Notes: generated from the sequence alone by a model not told the origin. A stretch of DNA of 64,000 nucleotides from Clostridium_AD estertheticum_D (GCF_018861295.1 NZ_JAHLDM010000009.1:1-64000); one strand, 5' to 3'. Positions 43,057 to 52,737 are shown, counted from the first letter of the stretch. Program-made: numbers and translations.

Positions 43057-44460
43057 TTATTCTGTATATATATCAGACAGCTCAATATTGATTCGGTCAG
43101 TTATGTCTTTTTTTATCTCGTTTGCACCTAAGGAATTATCAACTTGTTTTACTGGAAGAATGATAATAAATTCACTTCCGATATTCGCTTCACTTTTAAG
43201 GATTATCTTGCCTTCATGTAGTTTCACAAAAGATTTAACTAGAGAAAGTCCTATACCAGTTCCTTCATTATTTCTTTTTAAGGTCTTGTCCACCTGCATA
43301 AATCTACCGAAAATTATTTCCTTTTTATCATCGGGGATTCCTACTCCGGTATCTCTAACTGATATCTCAACATTATCCACTTTATCCAATACGGTCACAT
43401 ATATTTTGCCGCCTCTGTCTGTAAATTTTAAAGCGTTTGAAAGTAAGTTAAGTATAATTCTCTCTATTTTATCGCCGTCAAACGCCATTAACTTTTCTTC
43501 AACATTAGTGTCAAATATTATGTCTATACCTTTATTTTCAGCGATAGAAATTATAGACATGGTAATATCTTCAATCAAATAAACAATGTTTCCATTCTCC
43601 AAATGTAGAGTAATAAATCCCGAATCTAGTTTCGTCATGTCTAATAAATTGTTAATTAATCTAATAAGTCTATTAGAATTTTTCTTCATTATTTGTAAAT
43701 ACTTTCTTCTCTTCTTAATAATTTTTTCTTCATTGCTTTCATTGTACATATTCATCATCTGCAGAGAAGCAAAAATTACATTTAATGGAGTTTTCAATTC
43801 ATGCGATATGTTACAAAAGAACTCTGTTATAAATTTAGTATGTTCTTTTGTTTCGTTTAATAGTTCAATAGTTGTTTTTGCATCTTCTTTTAACTTTAGC
43901 ATTTGTAATTCCATTTCTAATAGTTTTACTTGATTGCTTTCAAAAGTTACGTGTTCCCCCAATATCCATGCGATAATGATAAATCCTACCGATAACACCA
44001 AGTCATTTTCAAAATAGGTGTTTACTACTAAATTAGAAACGAAAGTCAAATCTATGGATAATATAATAGCTGACGATATATAAGAAAGTATCAAACCACG
44101 CCTCTTACCTTGAGATATGGTTGTTGTTATAATGCAAAAGAAAAACAGATATTTATATTGGCTCTCATAAGTGCCAGATAATAAAATAAATAAAGATAGA
44201 ATAAAAATAAATAAGATATCTTCTGCAACTAAAAGATTCTTTGATTTTTTAAAGTTATTTTTAAAATAAATAATCCACCATAATAAATAAAATAATGATA
44301 AAAAGATAAGAAATATTGCCAAATTTAATTGTACACGAGTTATGGAGTTTGTTTTATTATATGGAATATTGAAAATAAGTATTAATATAAATAGTAAAAT
44401 AGCGAACTTAGTAAATGTAATTATTGCTAAAATGTTACTATATTTATCATTGTTATTCAT
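43057..44460 (-). CDS. Membrane sensor histidine kinase (HisKA type), orphan
   Basis: 467 residues. About six N-terminal helices occupy residues 10-190 with almost no external loops. A coiled region leads to the HisKA phospho-acceptor NISHELKTPLNVIFASLQMM. The HATPase domain has the N-box LNLLSNALKFTDRGG, a G1 box DTGVGIPDDKKEIIFGRF and G2 box GTGIGLSLVKSFV. No response regulator gene is adjacent on either strand. The membrane-embedded sensor suggests detection of a lipid-phase or intramembrane signal. Confidence 0.9.
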   Translation of the reverse strand: MNNNDKYSNILAIITFTKFAILLFILILIFNIPYNKTNSITRVQLNLAIFLIFLSLFYLLWWIIYFKNNFKKSKNLLVAEDILFIFILSLFILLSGTYESQYKYLFFFCIITTTISQGKRRGLILSYISSAIILSIDLTFVSNLVVNTYFENDLVLSVGFIIIAWILGEHVTFESNQVKLLEMELQMLKLKEDAKTTIELLNETKEHTKFITEFFCNISHELKTPLNVIFASLQMMNMYNESNEEKIIKKRRKYLQIMKKNSNRLIRLINNLLDMTKLDSGFITLHLENGNIVYLIEDITMSIISIAENKGIDIIFDTNVEEKLMAFDGDKIERIILNLLSNALKFTDRGGKIYVTVLDKVDNVEISVRDTGVGIPDDKKEIIFGRFMQVDKTLKRNNEGTGIGLSLVKSFVKLHEGKIILKSEANIGSEFIIILPVKQVDNSLGANEIKKDITDRINIELSDIYTE

Positions 44461-44697
44461 GTTTCACCTTCTATTTACCTATAGACAACCTAACTGGTTT
44501 AGCTACAGATAATTATATTTTTTATATCTTCTATCATGTTTTGGTACTTCATTTATATTATCATCAGGTTTAACATCTAAAACAAACATTTTATTTACAT
44601 TTATTCTAAATAAAAACATTTATATATAACATAATACATTAAAAAAGATGATAAATCCATACTTATTTTGAAATACATGACAATTTGATATATTAAA
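44461..44697. other. Intergenic region upstream of the orphan kinase
   Basis: AT-rich, no gene seen. It must hold the kinase promoter, but no box pair with good spacing was recognised. Confidence 0.35.
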
Positions 44698-44733
44698 AGA
44701 TGAAGACTTTAACATCGTTAAAGTCTTCATCTT
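44698..44733 (-). terminator. Terminator of the SH3-repeat protein gene
   Basis: A 15-bp perfect stem (GATGAAGACTTTAAC and its complement) with a 3-base loop. On the minus strand it is followed by a T tract. Confidence 0.8.
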
Positions 44734-44760
44734 ATATTATAAAAGTTTCAAGTTTTTTAC

Positions 44761-45582
44761 TTAATCTGTTACCTTACTTCCGACGGGAAGTACATAATCT
44801 GCACTTACATATCCTATTTTGTCATTGTAAGCTATCTTATAAAAATTATTTATTTCTCCACTTATCATAACTATTGTTGATGATTTTACACTTCCGATTA
44901 TAGAATAGTTTGTACCTGCTCCACTTCGTACATTCAAAGTTGAATATACTCTACCACCGTAAACTGCTGGCAATACCACAGGTTTAGCTGTTATTTTTAC
45001 ATATTGTGCACTTATGTAGGCTGTTTTACTATTATAGGTTACTTTATAAAAATTGTTTGTTTTACCAGTTATAATAACTTTGGTCCCACTTGCCATACTT
45101 CCTAATACAGCATAATTTGTTCCTGCTCCACTTCTTACACTCAAAGTATTTGTAGTTGTTACACCATATTGTGTTGTGTATTCCATAGGTGGTGTTACTA
45201 CTACCACAGGCTTAGCTGTTATTTTTACATATTGTGTACTTATGTAAGCTGTTTTACTATTATAGGTTACTTTATAAAAATTGTTTGTTTTACCAGTTAT
45301 AATAACTTTGGTCCCGCTTTTCATACTTCCTAATATAGCATAGTTTGTCCCAGCTCCACTTCTTACACTCAAAGCACTTGCAGTTGTTACACCATATTGT
45401 GTTGTGTACACACTACCCAACACTTTTATATTTTTATCCATACTGCTTGTACTATTTTTATAGTTTGCATTATTGAAACCACCTACAGATACAAATGTGA
45501 TACCCATTGCAGCAATAGCTATAACAATCTTTGTTTTTAATGAATATTTTCTAAATTCTGTTAAATTTTTAATATTTTTCAA
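44761..45582 (-). CDS. Secreted protein with three bacterial SH3 repeats
   Basis: 273 residues. A basic start and one hydrophobic helix (KIVIAIAAMGITFVSVGGF) act as signal peptide or anchor. Three SH3b units follow, each with SVRSGAGTNYAILGSM- or NVRSGAGTNYSIIGSV-type openings and a FYKVTYNSKTAYIS-type ending. The first two are nearly identical, also in DNA. No catalytic domain is present, so it probably binds the cell wall. Expansion or contraction of the repeats is easy to imagine. It starts at ATG 45582 after AAAGGAGG on the minus strand. Confidence 0.87.
   Translation of the reverse strand: MKNIKNLTEFRKYSLKTKIVIAIAAMGITFVSVGGFNNANYKNSTSSMDKNIKVLGSVYTTQYGVTTASALSVRSGAGTNYAILGSMKSGTKVIITGKTNNFYKVTYNSKTAYISTQYVKITAKPVVVVTPPMEYTTQYGVTTTNTLSVRSGAGTNYAVLGSMASGTKVIITGKTNNFYKVTYNSKTAYISAQYVKITAKPVVLPAVYGGRVYSTLNVRSGAGTNYSIIGSVKSSTIVMISGEINNFYKIAYNDKIGYVSADYVLPVGSKVTD
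44984..45409 (-). repeat. Tandem DNA repeat of about 228 bases within the SH3 gene
   Basis: The stretch 44984-45181 recurs at 45212-45409 with few changes. These copies encode the first two SH3 units. The third unit (44790-44960) is more diverged. Confidence 0.85.
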
Positions 45583-45856
45583 TGTTAATCCTCCTTTAAG
45601 TATATATTACCCATACTATTCTACCTTATTTTAGTATAAAAATAAGTCTTATTCTAAATTTAACATTTCATACATCTTTAATTGCTATATATAATAAAAA
45701 ATGAAACATAATATGTTAGTTGAAAATATCAGCAATCAAACAACAATTATTCAAGAAGGACTATTAACTGGATGAAACAAGACCTATATTTTTTCTTTGC
45801 ATAGCTATGACACCTTTTATGGTATAATTTTTTTAAAGGAATTAGGGGGCGGAGTT

Positions 45857-46861
45857 ATGGAAGGTTACCGTAAATTTAACTTGGTTATCACAATACTAAT
45901 AGCGTTGCTCCTTATAGGAACATTAGGATATAAACTTTTATTAGATGTTAGTATGGTAGATGCATTATATATGACTGTTATAACCATATCAACAGTAGGA
46001 TATACTGAAGTGGCTATTATGGATGCAAAAGCTAAGCTTTTTACTATATTTCTTATTTTTTTAAGTTTAAGTACTGTGGGGTATATATTTAGTAGCATTG
46101 TAGCTTATTTTTTAGAAGGAGATTTAAAAGATGCATGGAGGAGGAGACGTATGGAAGTTGGTATCGCTAAGCTAAAAGACCACTATATAATATGTGGAGG
46201 GGGTGAAACAGGGGGAAATGCTATAAAACAATTTCAAAAAAGCAATGTTCCATTTATTGTGATAGATAAAGATGAAGAAATAATAAAGGGACTAATAGAA
46301 AATAAAATATATGCTATTCAAGGAGATGCCACGGAGGAAGAGGTATTAGATAAGGTAAGAATAAAGTTTGCTAAGGGTCTTATTTCTTCATTGTCTACAG
46401 ATGCGGATAATGTTTATACTGTCCTAACCGCAAGAGAAATGAATAGCAATTTATATATTGTATCTAGAGCTATAAATAAAAATGCAAATGAAAAGCTAAA
46501 AAAAGCAGGTGCAAATAATACAATTTCTCCAAATGAAATAGGCGGAAGTAGAATGGCAGCTCTAATGCTTAGACCTACCGTTATTGCTTTTTTGGATATA
46601 GTAACTCATGATGGAGATCTAGTTTTAGACTTAGAGGATGTAACTATTTGTGAAGGGTCCATTATAATAAATATGAGTCTTATGGAAGCTAGAATTCCTG
46701 AAAAAACAGGACTAATAGTTTTAGCCATTAAAAAGGATAGTAATAAAAAACTAGTCTTTAATCCAAGTTCTAATCAGGTACTAAAAATTGGTGATACCAT
46801 GGTAGTTCTAGGAACAGAAGAACAGGTTAGTAAACTTAAAAAAATTGCTAAAGAACTATAA
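45857..46861 (+). CDS. Two-helix potassium channel with RCK (TrkA-N/TrkA-C) domains
   Basis: 334 residues from ATG 45857, preceded by GGGGGCGGAG. Two helices flank a pore loop with filter Thr46-Val-Gly-Tyr-Thr50. The last filter position is Gly in classic K+ channels but Thr here. An RCK N domain with the dinucleotide motif ICGGGETGGNAI and IDKDEE follows, then an RCK C domain (KIGDTMVVLG). It likely gates K+ (or related cation) flow in response to NAD(H), nucleotide or ion binding. It is a single gene. Confidence 0.9.
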   Translation: MEGYRKFNLVITILIALLLIGTLGYKLLLDVSMVDALYMTVITISTVGYTEVAIMDAKAKLFTIFLIFLSLSTVGYIFSSIVAYFLEGDLKDAWRRRRMEVGIAKLKDHYIICGGGETGGNAIKQFQKSNVPFIVIDKDEEIIKGLIENKIYAIQGDATEEEVLDKVRIKFAKGLISSLSTDADNVYTVLTAREMNSNLYIVSRAINKNANEKLKKAGANNTISPNEIGGSRMAALMLRPTVIAFLDIVTHDGDLVLDLEDVTICEGSIIINMSLMEARIPEKTGLIVLAIKKDSNKKLVFNPSSNQVLKIGDTMVVLGTEEQVSKLKKIAKEL

Positions 46862-46868
46862 AACATAT

Positions 46869-46921
46869 AAAAAGCAATCTCTATACCTTAAAGTTACTTG
46901 AGGCAAGGCATTTGCTTTTTT
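46869..46921 (+). terminator. Weak terminator after the channel gene
   Basis: AAAAAGCAA and TTGCTTTTTT flank a 34-base loop. The right arm provides the T tract. Confidence 0.45.
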
Positions 46922-46995
46922 AATACTTGTATTTATTGTATAATAAACATAATCTATGTTTTAAAAAATACTACAGTAGGTTTGGAGGTTATCTT

Positions 46996-47586
46996 ATGAA
47001 TTTAGAAGAACAGAAACAATTTATGTTATCGGGTAAAATGTATAATGATTTATCACAAGAATTAATTCAAGCAAGAGAAAATACTATATTTCTTACAAAT
47101 GAATATAATAATAGTTTTGGTGGTCAGCAGCAGGAAAGAGAAGAAATATTAAAAAAACTACTGAAAAAGATCGGAAAAGGAGTTCATTTTGAACCAACTC
47201 TTCGATGTGAATTTGGTTTTAATATTACAATAGGCGATAATTTTTATGCCAATTTCGATTGCATAATGTTAGATGGTGGAAAGATAGACATAGGTAATAA
47301 TGTTTTATTTGGACCACGAGTTGGAATCTATACATCTAATCATGCAATAGATGCATTAGAGCGAGTAGCAGGAGGATGTTATGCAAAACCTGTAAAAATA
47401 GGCAATAACGTATGGATTGGAGCAGGAGTTAGTATAAATCAAGGTGTTACTATTGGAGATAATACAGTCATAGGGTCAGGCAGCGTTATTACAAAAAATA
47501 TTCCAGCGAATGTGGTTGCAGCTGGTGTACCATGTAAAGTAATTCGGGAAATTACGCAAGAAGATAAAACTGGATTTAAAGTATAG
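46996..47586 (+). CDS. Sugar O-acetyltransferase (maltose/galactoside acetyltransferase family)
   Basis: 196 residues from ATG 46996, seven bases after GGAGG; an ORF extension upstream is unsupported. An N-terminal Mac domain (EEQKQFMLSGKMYNDLSQEL) is followed by a left-handed beta helix with hexapeptide repeats (IGDNFYANFDCIMLDGGKIDIGNNVLFGPRV). The catalytic His is in YTSNHAID, and the end reads VIGSGSVITKNIPANVVAAGVPCKVIREI. It moves acetyl from acetyl-CoA to a sugar hydroxyl, in the cytoplasm as a trimer. It stands next to a surface-acylation cluster, but a general detoxifying role is as likely. Confidence 0.9.
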   Translation: MNLEEQKQFMLSGKMYNDLSQELIQARENTIFLTNEYNNSFGGQQQEREEILKKLLKKIGKGVHFEPTLRCEFGFNITIGDNFYANFDCIMLDGGKIDIGNNVLFGPRVGIYTSNHAIDALERVAGGCYAKPVKIGNNVWIGAGVSINQGVTIGDNTVIGSGSVITKNIPANVVAAGVPCKVIREITQEDKTGFKV

Positions 47587-47755
47587 AATAAGCACAATTA
47601 CAATAATTTTAGTTGTAGTGATAATCTTTTATCCATAATTTTTATTATTTTTTATAAAAGTAACTATTTTGTAATAACTTCGTTTCTAAAAAGAGTTATA
47701 ATAAACTTCGTTGCGACAAAAGATTCATTAATATATGTTAAATAAGGTGATGATT

Positions 47756-48535
47756 ATGAATAATAAGTTAAAAAAAAGGAAACTGAAAATTATAATTGGA
47801 ATAATTATATTAATACCATGTTGTTTTTTAGTAAAGTCTTTAATAAATAGTAATGAAGAAAAAAGAATAATAAAAAATAACTATATTAGCTTGGAGAAGC
47901 TAGGAAATGTAAATATTGCTACGGTAGAGGAGAAGATAAATAAAAAGCATAAGCTAAATGATGAAAAAAGTGGTGATAACTCAAAAGAAATAAGTAATAA
48001 AATGTACTTTGAAGAGTCCGTTTTTATGGGAGATTCTATTACTGAAGGGTTAGACTTTTATGATATAGTAAATAAATCTTCTGTATTAGCTAAAAAAGGG
48101 CAAGGATTGGTACAAGCAAAGGAATCAGTAAGTATTTTATCAAACATTAATCCAGAAAGAATATTTCTGCTTTATGGTATGAACGACTTACAAAGTTCTA
48201 AAAACAGTGATGATTTTAAATCTAACTATATTAAGCTTGTAAAAGATATAAAACAAACAGTTCCCAGTGCTGAAATATATCTTCAATCTTTAACTCCAGT
48301 GCAAGCTAAAGTACAACAAAAAAATAATAGCTTTTCACAAGATAGATTAGATAAATTTACACAAGCAATAATTGAGGTTGCAAGGGAAGAAAATGTACAT
48401 TTCATAGATATAAGACCTATGCTTAAAGGTAAAGAAGATTTGTTTGAACAAGATGGCATTCATTTTAAGGTCGACTTTTATGGTTTATGGTTAGATGATT
48501 TAAAGAGTCAATTAAAAAGTCAATCAAAGACTTAG
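47756..48535 (+). CDS. Membrane-anchored SGNH/GDSL hydrolase
   Basis: 259 residues from ATG 47756 (AAGGTGATG upstream). A basic N-terminus and one helix (IIIGIIILIPCCFLVKSLI) anchor it outside. The SGNH blocks are present: Ser in FMGDSITEG, Gly in KKGQG, Asn in YGMNDL, and the Asp-x-x-His in DGIHF. It is expected to act as an O-acyl esterase or transferase on a surface polymer. It opens a four-gene unit with a DUF4358 lipoprotein, an MBOAT protein and a DHHW protein, the standard set for secondary polysaccharide acylation. Confidence 0.88.
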   Translation: MNNKLKKRKLKIIIGIIILIPCCFLVKSLINSNEEKRIIKNNYISLEKLGNVNIATVEEKINKKHKLNDEKSGDNSKEISNKMYFEESVFMGDSITEGLDFYDIVNKSSVLAKKGQGLVQAKESVSILSNINPERIFLLYGMNDLQSSKNSDDFKSNYIKLVKDIKQTVPSAEIYLQSLTPVQAKVQQKNNSFSQDRLDKFTQAIIEVAREENVHFIDIRPMLKGKEDLFEQDGIHFKVDFYGLWLDDLKSQLKSQSKT

Positions 48536-48560
48536 TATTAAGTAAATAAGGATGATGAAT

Positions 48561-49046
48561 ATGAAGATATTTGATAATATACAAAAGAAGGTGTTGATTT
48601 TAATTTTGGTTATTAGTATTGGTGTTATATTTCAAGGATGTGCTTTCATTAGACCTAAAAGTCCTGAAATTAGTGAAATAATAACTAATATTCAAAAGGT
48701 TACAGATTTATCAGCAATGAAGAAAGGTAGCAAAACTAATCTTAGAAAAAATTATTCTATAAACACTAAAGGATTGAATGATTTTGTTTTGTATGCTCCA
48801 AAAAACAATATGCAGGCAAATCAAATACTTATATTAAAAGTTGTAAATGAAGACGATATGGATGGATTATTAGAAAACCTTGAAAATATAATTGAAGCTC
48901 AATCAAATAGCTTTAAAGAGTATAGTCCTGATCAATATGAAATTTTGGAAAATCACACTTTAAAAATAAAAGGAAATTATCTTATATTAATTGTATCAAA
49001 AGATGTAGATAAAATAACAAAAGTTGTTAATGACAACTTTAAATAA
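48561..49046 (+). CDS. DUF4358-type lipoprotein
   Basis: 161 residues from ATG 48561; ATGs at 48552 and 48555 overlap the AAGGA site. The signal ends in a lipobox-like IFQGC, so the protein is likely lipid-anchored outside. The rest is alpha/beta with ILILKVVNEDDMDGLLENLE and YEILENHTLKIKGNYLILIVS, resembling DUF4358 proteins that travel with MBOAT/DHHW genes. No enzymatic motif is visible. It probably serves as an assembly or regulatory partner of the acylation machinery. Confidence 0.78.
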   Translation: MKIFDNIQKKVLILILVISIGVIFQGCAFIRPKSPEISEIITNIQKVTDLSAMKKGSKTNLRKNYSINTKGLNDFVLYAPKNNMQANQILILKVVNEDDMDGLLENLENIIEAQSNSFKEYSPDQYEILENHTLKIKGNYLILIVSKDVDKITKVVNDNFK

Positions 49047-49075
49047 AAGGTCAACATGAAGTGGAGGAACTATAA

Positions 49076-50482
49076 TTGGTTTTTAGCAGCTTAGTATTTA
49101 TTTTTATATTCTTACCATTAACCCTTGTCATATATTTTATTGCCCCAAAGAAAAGAAGAAATTTAATTCTCTTAGCTATGAGCCTTATATTTTATGGATG
49201 GGGCGAACCAATATACATAGGCCTTATGATCTTCTGTATAGTTTTCAACTATTTGAGTAGTTTATTTATACATAAATATAGAAAACTTAAAAAGCTTTCA
49301 AAGAAAATATTTGTAGCCACACTTGTGATTGATTTAGGAATGTTAGCTTTTTTTAAATATTTGGGTTTTATAATCAACAATATTAATGCACTATTTGGAT
49401 TAAATATATATTTTGAAAAGCTTGCTTTACCGGTGGGAATATCATTCTATACATTTCAAATTATATCTTATGTAGTTGATGTTTATTTAAATAAAGTTAA
49501 GGTTCAAAAAAATATTATAGATTTTGGAGCATATGTAACTATGTTTCCACAGCTAGTTGCTGGACCCATAGTGCAATACAATGATATATTCCTCCAATTA
49601 AAAAATAGGAAAGAAAATATCAATCAATTTTCAGAAGGAATAGATAGATTTATACTAGGTCTCGGAAAGAAAGTGTTGATTGCTAACAATATAGGGATGG
49701 TTTGGACAATCATAAAAGCGACTGAAGTTTCAAGAATATCTGTCATTTCCGCATGGATTGGAATAATAGCTTTTACTTTTCAAATATATTTTGATTTTAG
49801 TGGATATTCTGATATGGCAATAGGTCTTGGAAAAATGTTTGGATTCGAATTTATTGAAAATTTCAACTATCCATACATATCTAAAAGCGTAACTGAATTT
49901 TGGAGAAGATGGCATATATCCTTAGGAAGTTGGTTTAGAGAATATCTTTATATCCCTTTAGGGGGTAATAGGGTTTCTTTGATAAAGCAACTTAGAAACT
50001 TATTTGTAGTATGGTTTATAACAGGATTATGGCATGGGGCCAGTTGGAATTTTATATTCTGGGGACTATATTTCGGCTTTTTTATAGCTTGCGAAAAGTT
50101 TTTTTTAGGAAAGCTGTTAAATAAACTTCATAGGTGTATTTCAAATTTATATACTATGATAATTGTTATAGTTGGCTGGGTATTTTTCGATAGTAATAAA
50201 TTGAGTAATGCATTAAATTATATAAAAGTAATGTTTGGACTTAGTGGAAATGTCTTTATAGACAATACTGCTAAATATTATTTTCATGCAAATTTTATCT
50301 TGTTTGTAATAGCAATACTTTGTGCAACACCAATTATATATTTTTTCCATAAAAAGATTAAAAGTAAGTTTAATGCAAGAGGTGCTATAGCGATGGCGTT
50401 AGGTCGTATTTTTATATTGTTTTTATCTACAGCATACCTTGTAAATCAGAGCTTTAACCCATTCTTGTACTTTAGATTTTAG
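49076..50482 (+). CDS. MBOAT-family O-acyltransferase (AlgI/DltB-like)
   Basis: 468 residues from TTG 49076, with GGAGG ten bases upstream. About ten helices. Family blocks visible are LPVGISFYTFQIISYVVDVY, QLVAGPIVQYNDI, FDFSGYSDMAIGLGKMFG, FWRRWHISLGSWFREYLYIPLGGNR and the active His in LWHGASWNFIFWG. It carries acyl groups (usually acetyl) across the membrane for transfer to surface polysaccharide. It works with the flanking SGNH and DHHW proteins. The same unit also contains a DUF4358 lipoprotein, thirty bases upstream. Confidence 0.93.
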   Translation: MVFSSLVFIFIFLPLTLVIYFIAPKKRRNLILLAMSLIFYGWGEPIYIGLMIFCIVFNYLSSLFIHKYRKLKKLSKKIFVATLVIDLGMLAFFKYLGFIINNINALFGLNIYFEKLALPVGISFYTFQIISYVVDVYLNKVKVQKNIIDFGAYVTMFPQLVAGPIVQYNDIFLQLKNRKENINQFSEGIDRFILGLGKKVLIANNIGMVWTIIKATEVSRISVISAWIGIIAFTFQIYFDFSGYSDMAIGLGKMFGFEFIENFNYPYISKSVTEFWRRWHISLGSWFREYLYIPLGGNRVSLIKQLRNLFVVWFITGLWHGASWNFIFWGLYFGFFIACEKFFLGKLLNKLHRCISNLYTMIIVIVGWVFFDSNKLSNALNYIKVMFGLSGNVFIDNTAKYYFHANFILFVIAILCATPIIYFFHKKIKSKFNARGAIAMALGRIFILFLSTAYLVNQSFNPFLYFRF

Positions 50483-50503
50483 ATAAAAAGGATGATGATA
50501 GAT

Positions 50504-51667
50504 ATGAAATATAATAGTGCAAGAAAAAAATATAATAACATATATATAAAATCTTTAACTTTAATGTTTTTATTTTTCATATTTAGTGTAATGATATTAA
50601 ATGTTATAGTTCCAGACAAGAAGTTTTCTTCTCAGGAAAATAGGAACCTTAAAAGTAAACCTAAATTATCAGTAGATAATTTACTATATAATAAATTTAC
50701 ATCAAAATATGAAAAGTATATTGCTGATCAATTTATACTAAGAAACTTTTGGATAAATGTAAAGTCAAGATCAGAAATATTTGCTGGTAAAAAGGAAAAC
50801 AATGATGTATACCTAGGCAAAAACAAATATTTAATAGCTAAGTTCAAGAAGCCTAGCAAAGAGGCCTTTGATGAGAAAGTGAAAGCTATAAATGATTTCA
50901 GTACTGAAAATAAAAAAGTAAATAAATACATTATGTTAGTTCCAAATAAAATAAAAGTATTAGAAGATAAATTACCAGAATTTGCTCCAGTAGAGAATCA
51001 ACTTGAATATATAAATAAATTTTATTCTGGGTTAGATAAATCAATAAAAACAATTAATGTTTTTGATGCACTAAATAAAAACAAAAATGAGTACATATAT
51101 TATAAAACTGATCACCATTGGACAACCAAGGGAGCATATTATGCATATTTAGAATTTTGTAAAAGCTCAGGTTTAACACTAAAGGATGCAAATTATTACA
51201 ATATTAAAAAAGTCAGCAATGAATTTTATGGAACTCTTCATTCAAAAGCGGGAGTTACAAATGTTGATAGTGACACGATAAATGTATATTTACCTAAAAA
51301 ACATGAAGATTTACTAGTTAATTATGTGGAAGAGAAAAAAAAGAGTAGCAGTTTGTATAATTCGAGCAATTTAAATACTAAAGATAAATATTCTACATTC
51401 TTAGGTGGAAATCATCCTATTATAAAGATAAGCACCATGAGCGATAGTAGTAAAAAACTCTTAGTTATAAAAGATTCATATGCTAACTGTTTTATTCCTT
51501 TTTTGACTTCTCATTTTAGTGATATAATAGTTGTTGATTTAAGATATTACTCAGATAATATAAGTACTCTAATTAAAGACTACAAGATCACTGATGTCCT
51601 TATGCTTTATAATGCAAATACATTTTTTGAAGATGAATCAATACTTAATATTAGTGACTACGATTAG
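50504..51667 (+). CDS. DHHW-family protein (AlgJ-like acylation partner)
   Basis: 387 residues from ATG 50504, eleven bases after AAAAGGA (ATG 50492 abuts that site). One N-terminal helix places the rest outside. The defining motif is TDHHWTTKGAYYAY near residue 205. Further conserved parts are FSSQENRNL near the start and VIKDSYANCFIPFL (a Ser-containing GDSL-like block) near the end. It resembles AlgJ/AlgX-type enzymes that transfer acyl groups to surface polymers. It is the last gene of the acylation unit; a terminator follows at 51744. Confidence 0.88.
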   Translation: MKYNSARKKYNNIYIKSLTLMFLFFIFSVMILNVIVPDKKFSSQENRNLKSKPKLSVDNLLYNKFTSKYEKYIADQFILRNFWINVKSRSEIFAGKKENNDVYLGKNKYLIAKFKKPSKEAFDEKVKAINDFSTENKKVNKYIMLVPNKIKVLEDKLPEFAPVENQLEYINKFYSGLDKSIKTINVFDALNKNKNEYIYYKTDHHWTTKGAYYAYLEFCKSSGLTLKDANYYNIKKVSNEFYGTLHSKAGVTNVDSDTINVYLPKKHEDLLVNYVEEKKKSSSLYNSSNLNTKDKYSTFLGGNHPIIKISTMSDSSKKLLVIKDSYANCFIPFLTSHFSDIIVVDLRYYSDNISTLIKDYKITDVLMLYNANTFFEDESILNISDYD

Positions 51668-51743
51668 AGGTAAAAGCTCCTAAGCAAACTGTAATCTCTT
51701 AAATTAAAATTAGTAATTTTGACCTAAATTTACTAAACTTTAA

Positions 51744-51776
51744 AAAGCCTTATAAAATAATAAGGCTTTTTTTATG
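51744..51776 (+). terminator. Terminator of the acylation operon
   Basis: AAAGCCTTAT pairs with ATAAGGCTTT around a 6-base loop, followed by a T tract. Confidence 0.85.
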
Positions 51777-51816
51777 TCCCTGGTGAATTTGATAATCATC
51801 TAATGGTCGATGGTAT

Positions 51817-52737
51817 TTATTTTATAAAAAAATCTATTACTGACATAATAACAGGTATCGTGATTATAGATAAGATTGTAGTTAAAAAAGCACATTTTGA
51901 AGCAGTTACTTTATCTCCATTATATTTTTCTGCCAAAACTGCGATTAAACTTGCAGTCGGCATTGCTACTAAAATTACACATATATAAAGAAGTGTTTTA
52001 CTAGCACCTAAAAGGTTAAGTACAAAATACGTTATGAGTGGAGCGACTATTAGTTTAACGAAATTTACATAATATATGTCAAAACCTCTAAACACATCTT
52101 TTAATTTAACATCTGCAAGCATACTTCCTACTATAAACATTGAAAGGGGAGTCGTCATATTTCCTATGCTGCCTAAAGTTTTAAGTAATGGTGATGGGAG
52201 TTTTATAGAAAAAAGAAATATTATAATTCCTAAAAGAGTACATATAAGAGGTATATTTATAAGATTCTTTTTTATATTCTTTAAGTCACTTTTGCCCGTA
52301 AAAAGTATCACACCATAAGACCACATAAAAATATTAAAAGGAATTGTATAAATGGATGTATAAAACACTCCTATATTCCCAAAGATACCTTGAATTACAG
52401 GATATCCTACAAATCCACAATTAGAAAACACGGTTGCAAATATAAATACATTCTTCTTAGAGTTTTCGAATTTAGAATATAATAATTTACTTAAAATTAT
52501 TAAAATAATGTGTATCAAAATAGAATAGAAAAGTATCATGCTAGCACCTTTTAGCATATCCATTGAGAATTTGAAATTAAAAGAATATATAATCATACAA
52601 GGCATTGTTACATTAATTAAAATGTTTGAAAACCCTTTATTCACTTCATCTGTAATTGTTTTTGTTTTTCTTAATATAACTCCGACCATCATCATAAGTG
52701 CTAATATAATTACTTGATTCATAACATTAATATTCAA
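51817..52737 (-). CDS. AEC-family transporter (auxin efflux carrier/malate permease type)
   Basis: 306 residues starting at TTG 52737, seven bases after GGAGG on the minus strand. Ten helices in two five-helix halves. The first half has MMVGVILRKTKTITDEVNKGFSNILINVTMPC; the middle has FSNCGFVGYPVIQGIFG, the conserved crossover motif of the family. It likely exports or takes up a small organic acid or amphipathic amino-acid derivative. A MarR pseudogene lies just upstream in the same orientation and may once have controlled it. Confidence 0.85.
   Translation of the reverse strand: MNINVMNQVIILALMMMVGVILRKTKTITDEVNKGFSNILINVTMPCMIIYSFNFKFSMDMLKGASMILFYSILIHIILIILSKLLYSKFENSKKNVFIFATVFSNCGFVGYPVIQGIFGNIGVFYTSIYTIPFNIFMWSYGVILFTGKSDLKNIKKNLINIPLICTLLGIIIFLFSIKLPSPLLKTLGSIGNMTTPLSMFIVGSMLADVKLKDVFRGFDIYYVNFVKLIVAPLITYFVLNLLGASKTLLYICVILVAMPTASLIAVLAEKYNGDKVTASKCAFLTTILSIITIPVIMSVIDFFIK

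Noticed and set aside
44984..45409. CRISPR-like direct repeats
   Set aside because: The repeats are long, in frame and encode SH3 domains; there are no spacer-repeat units or cas genes in the window.
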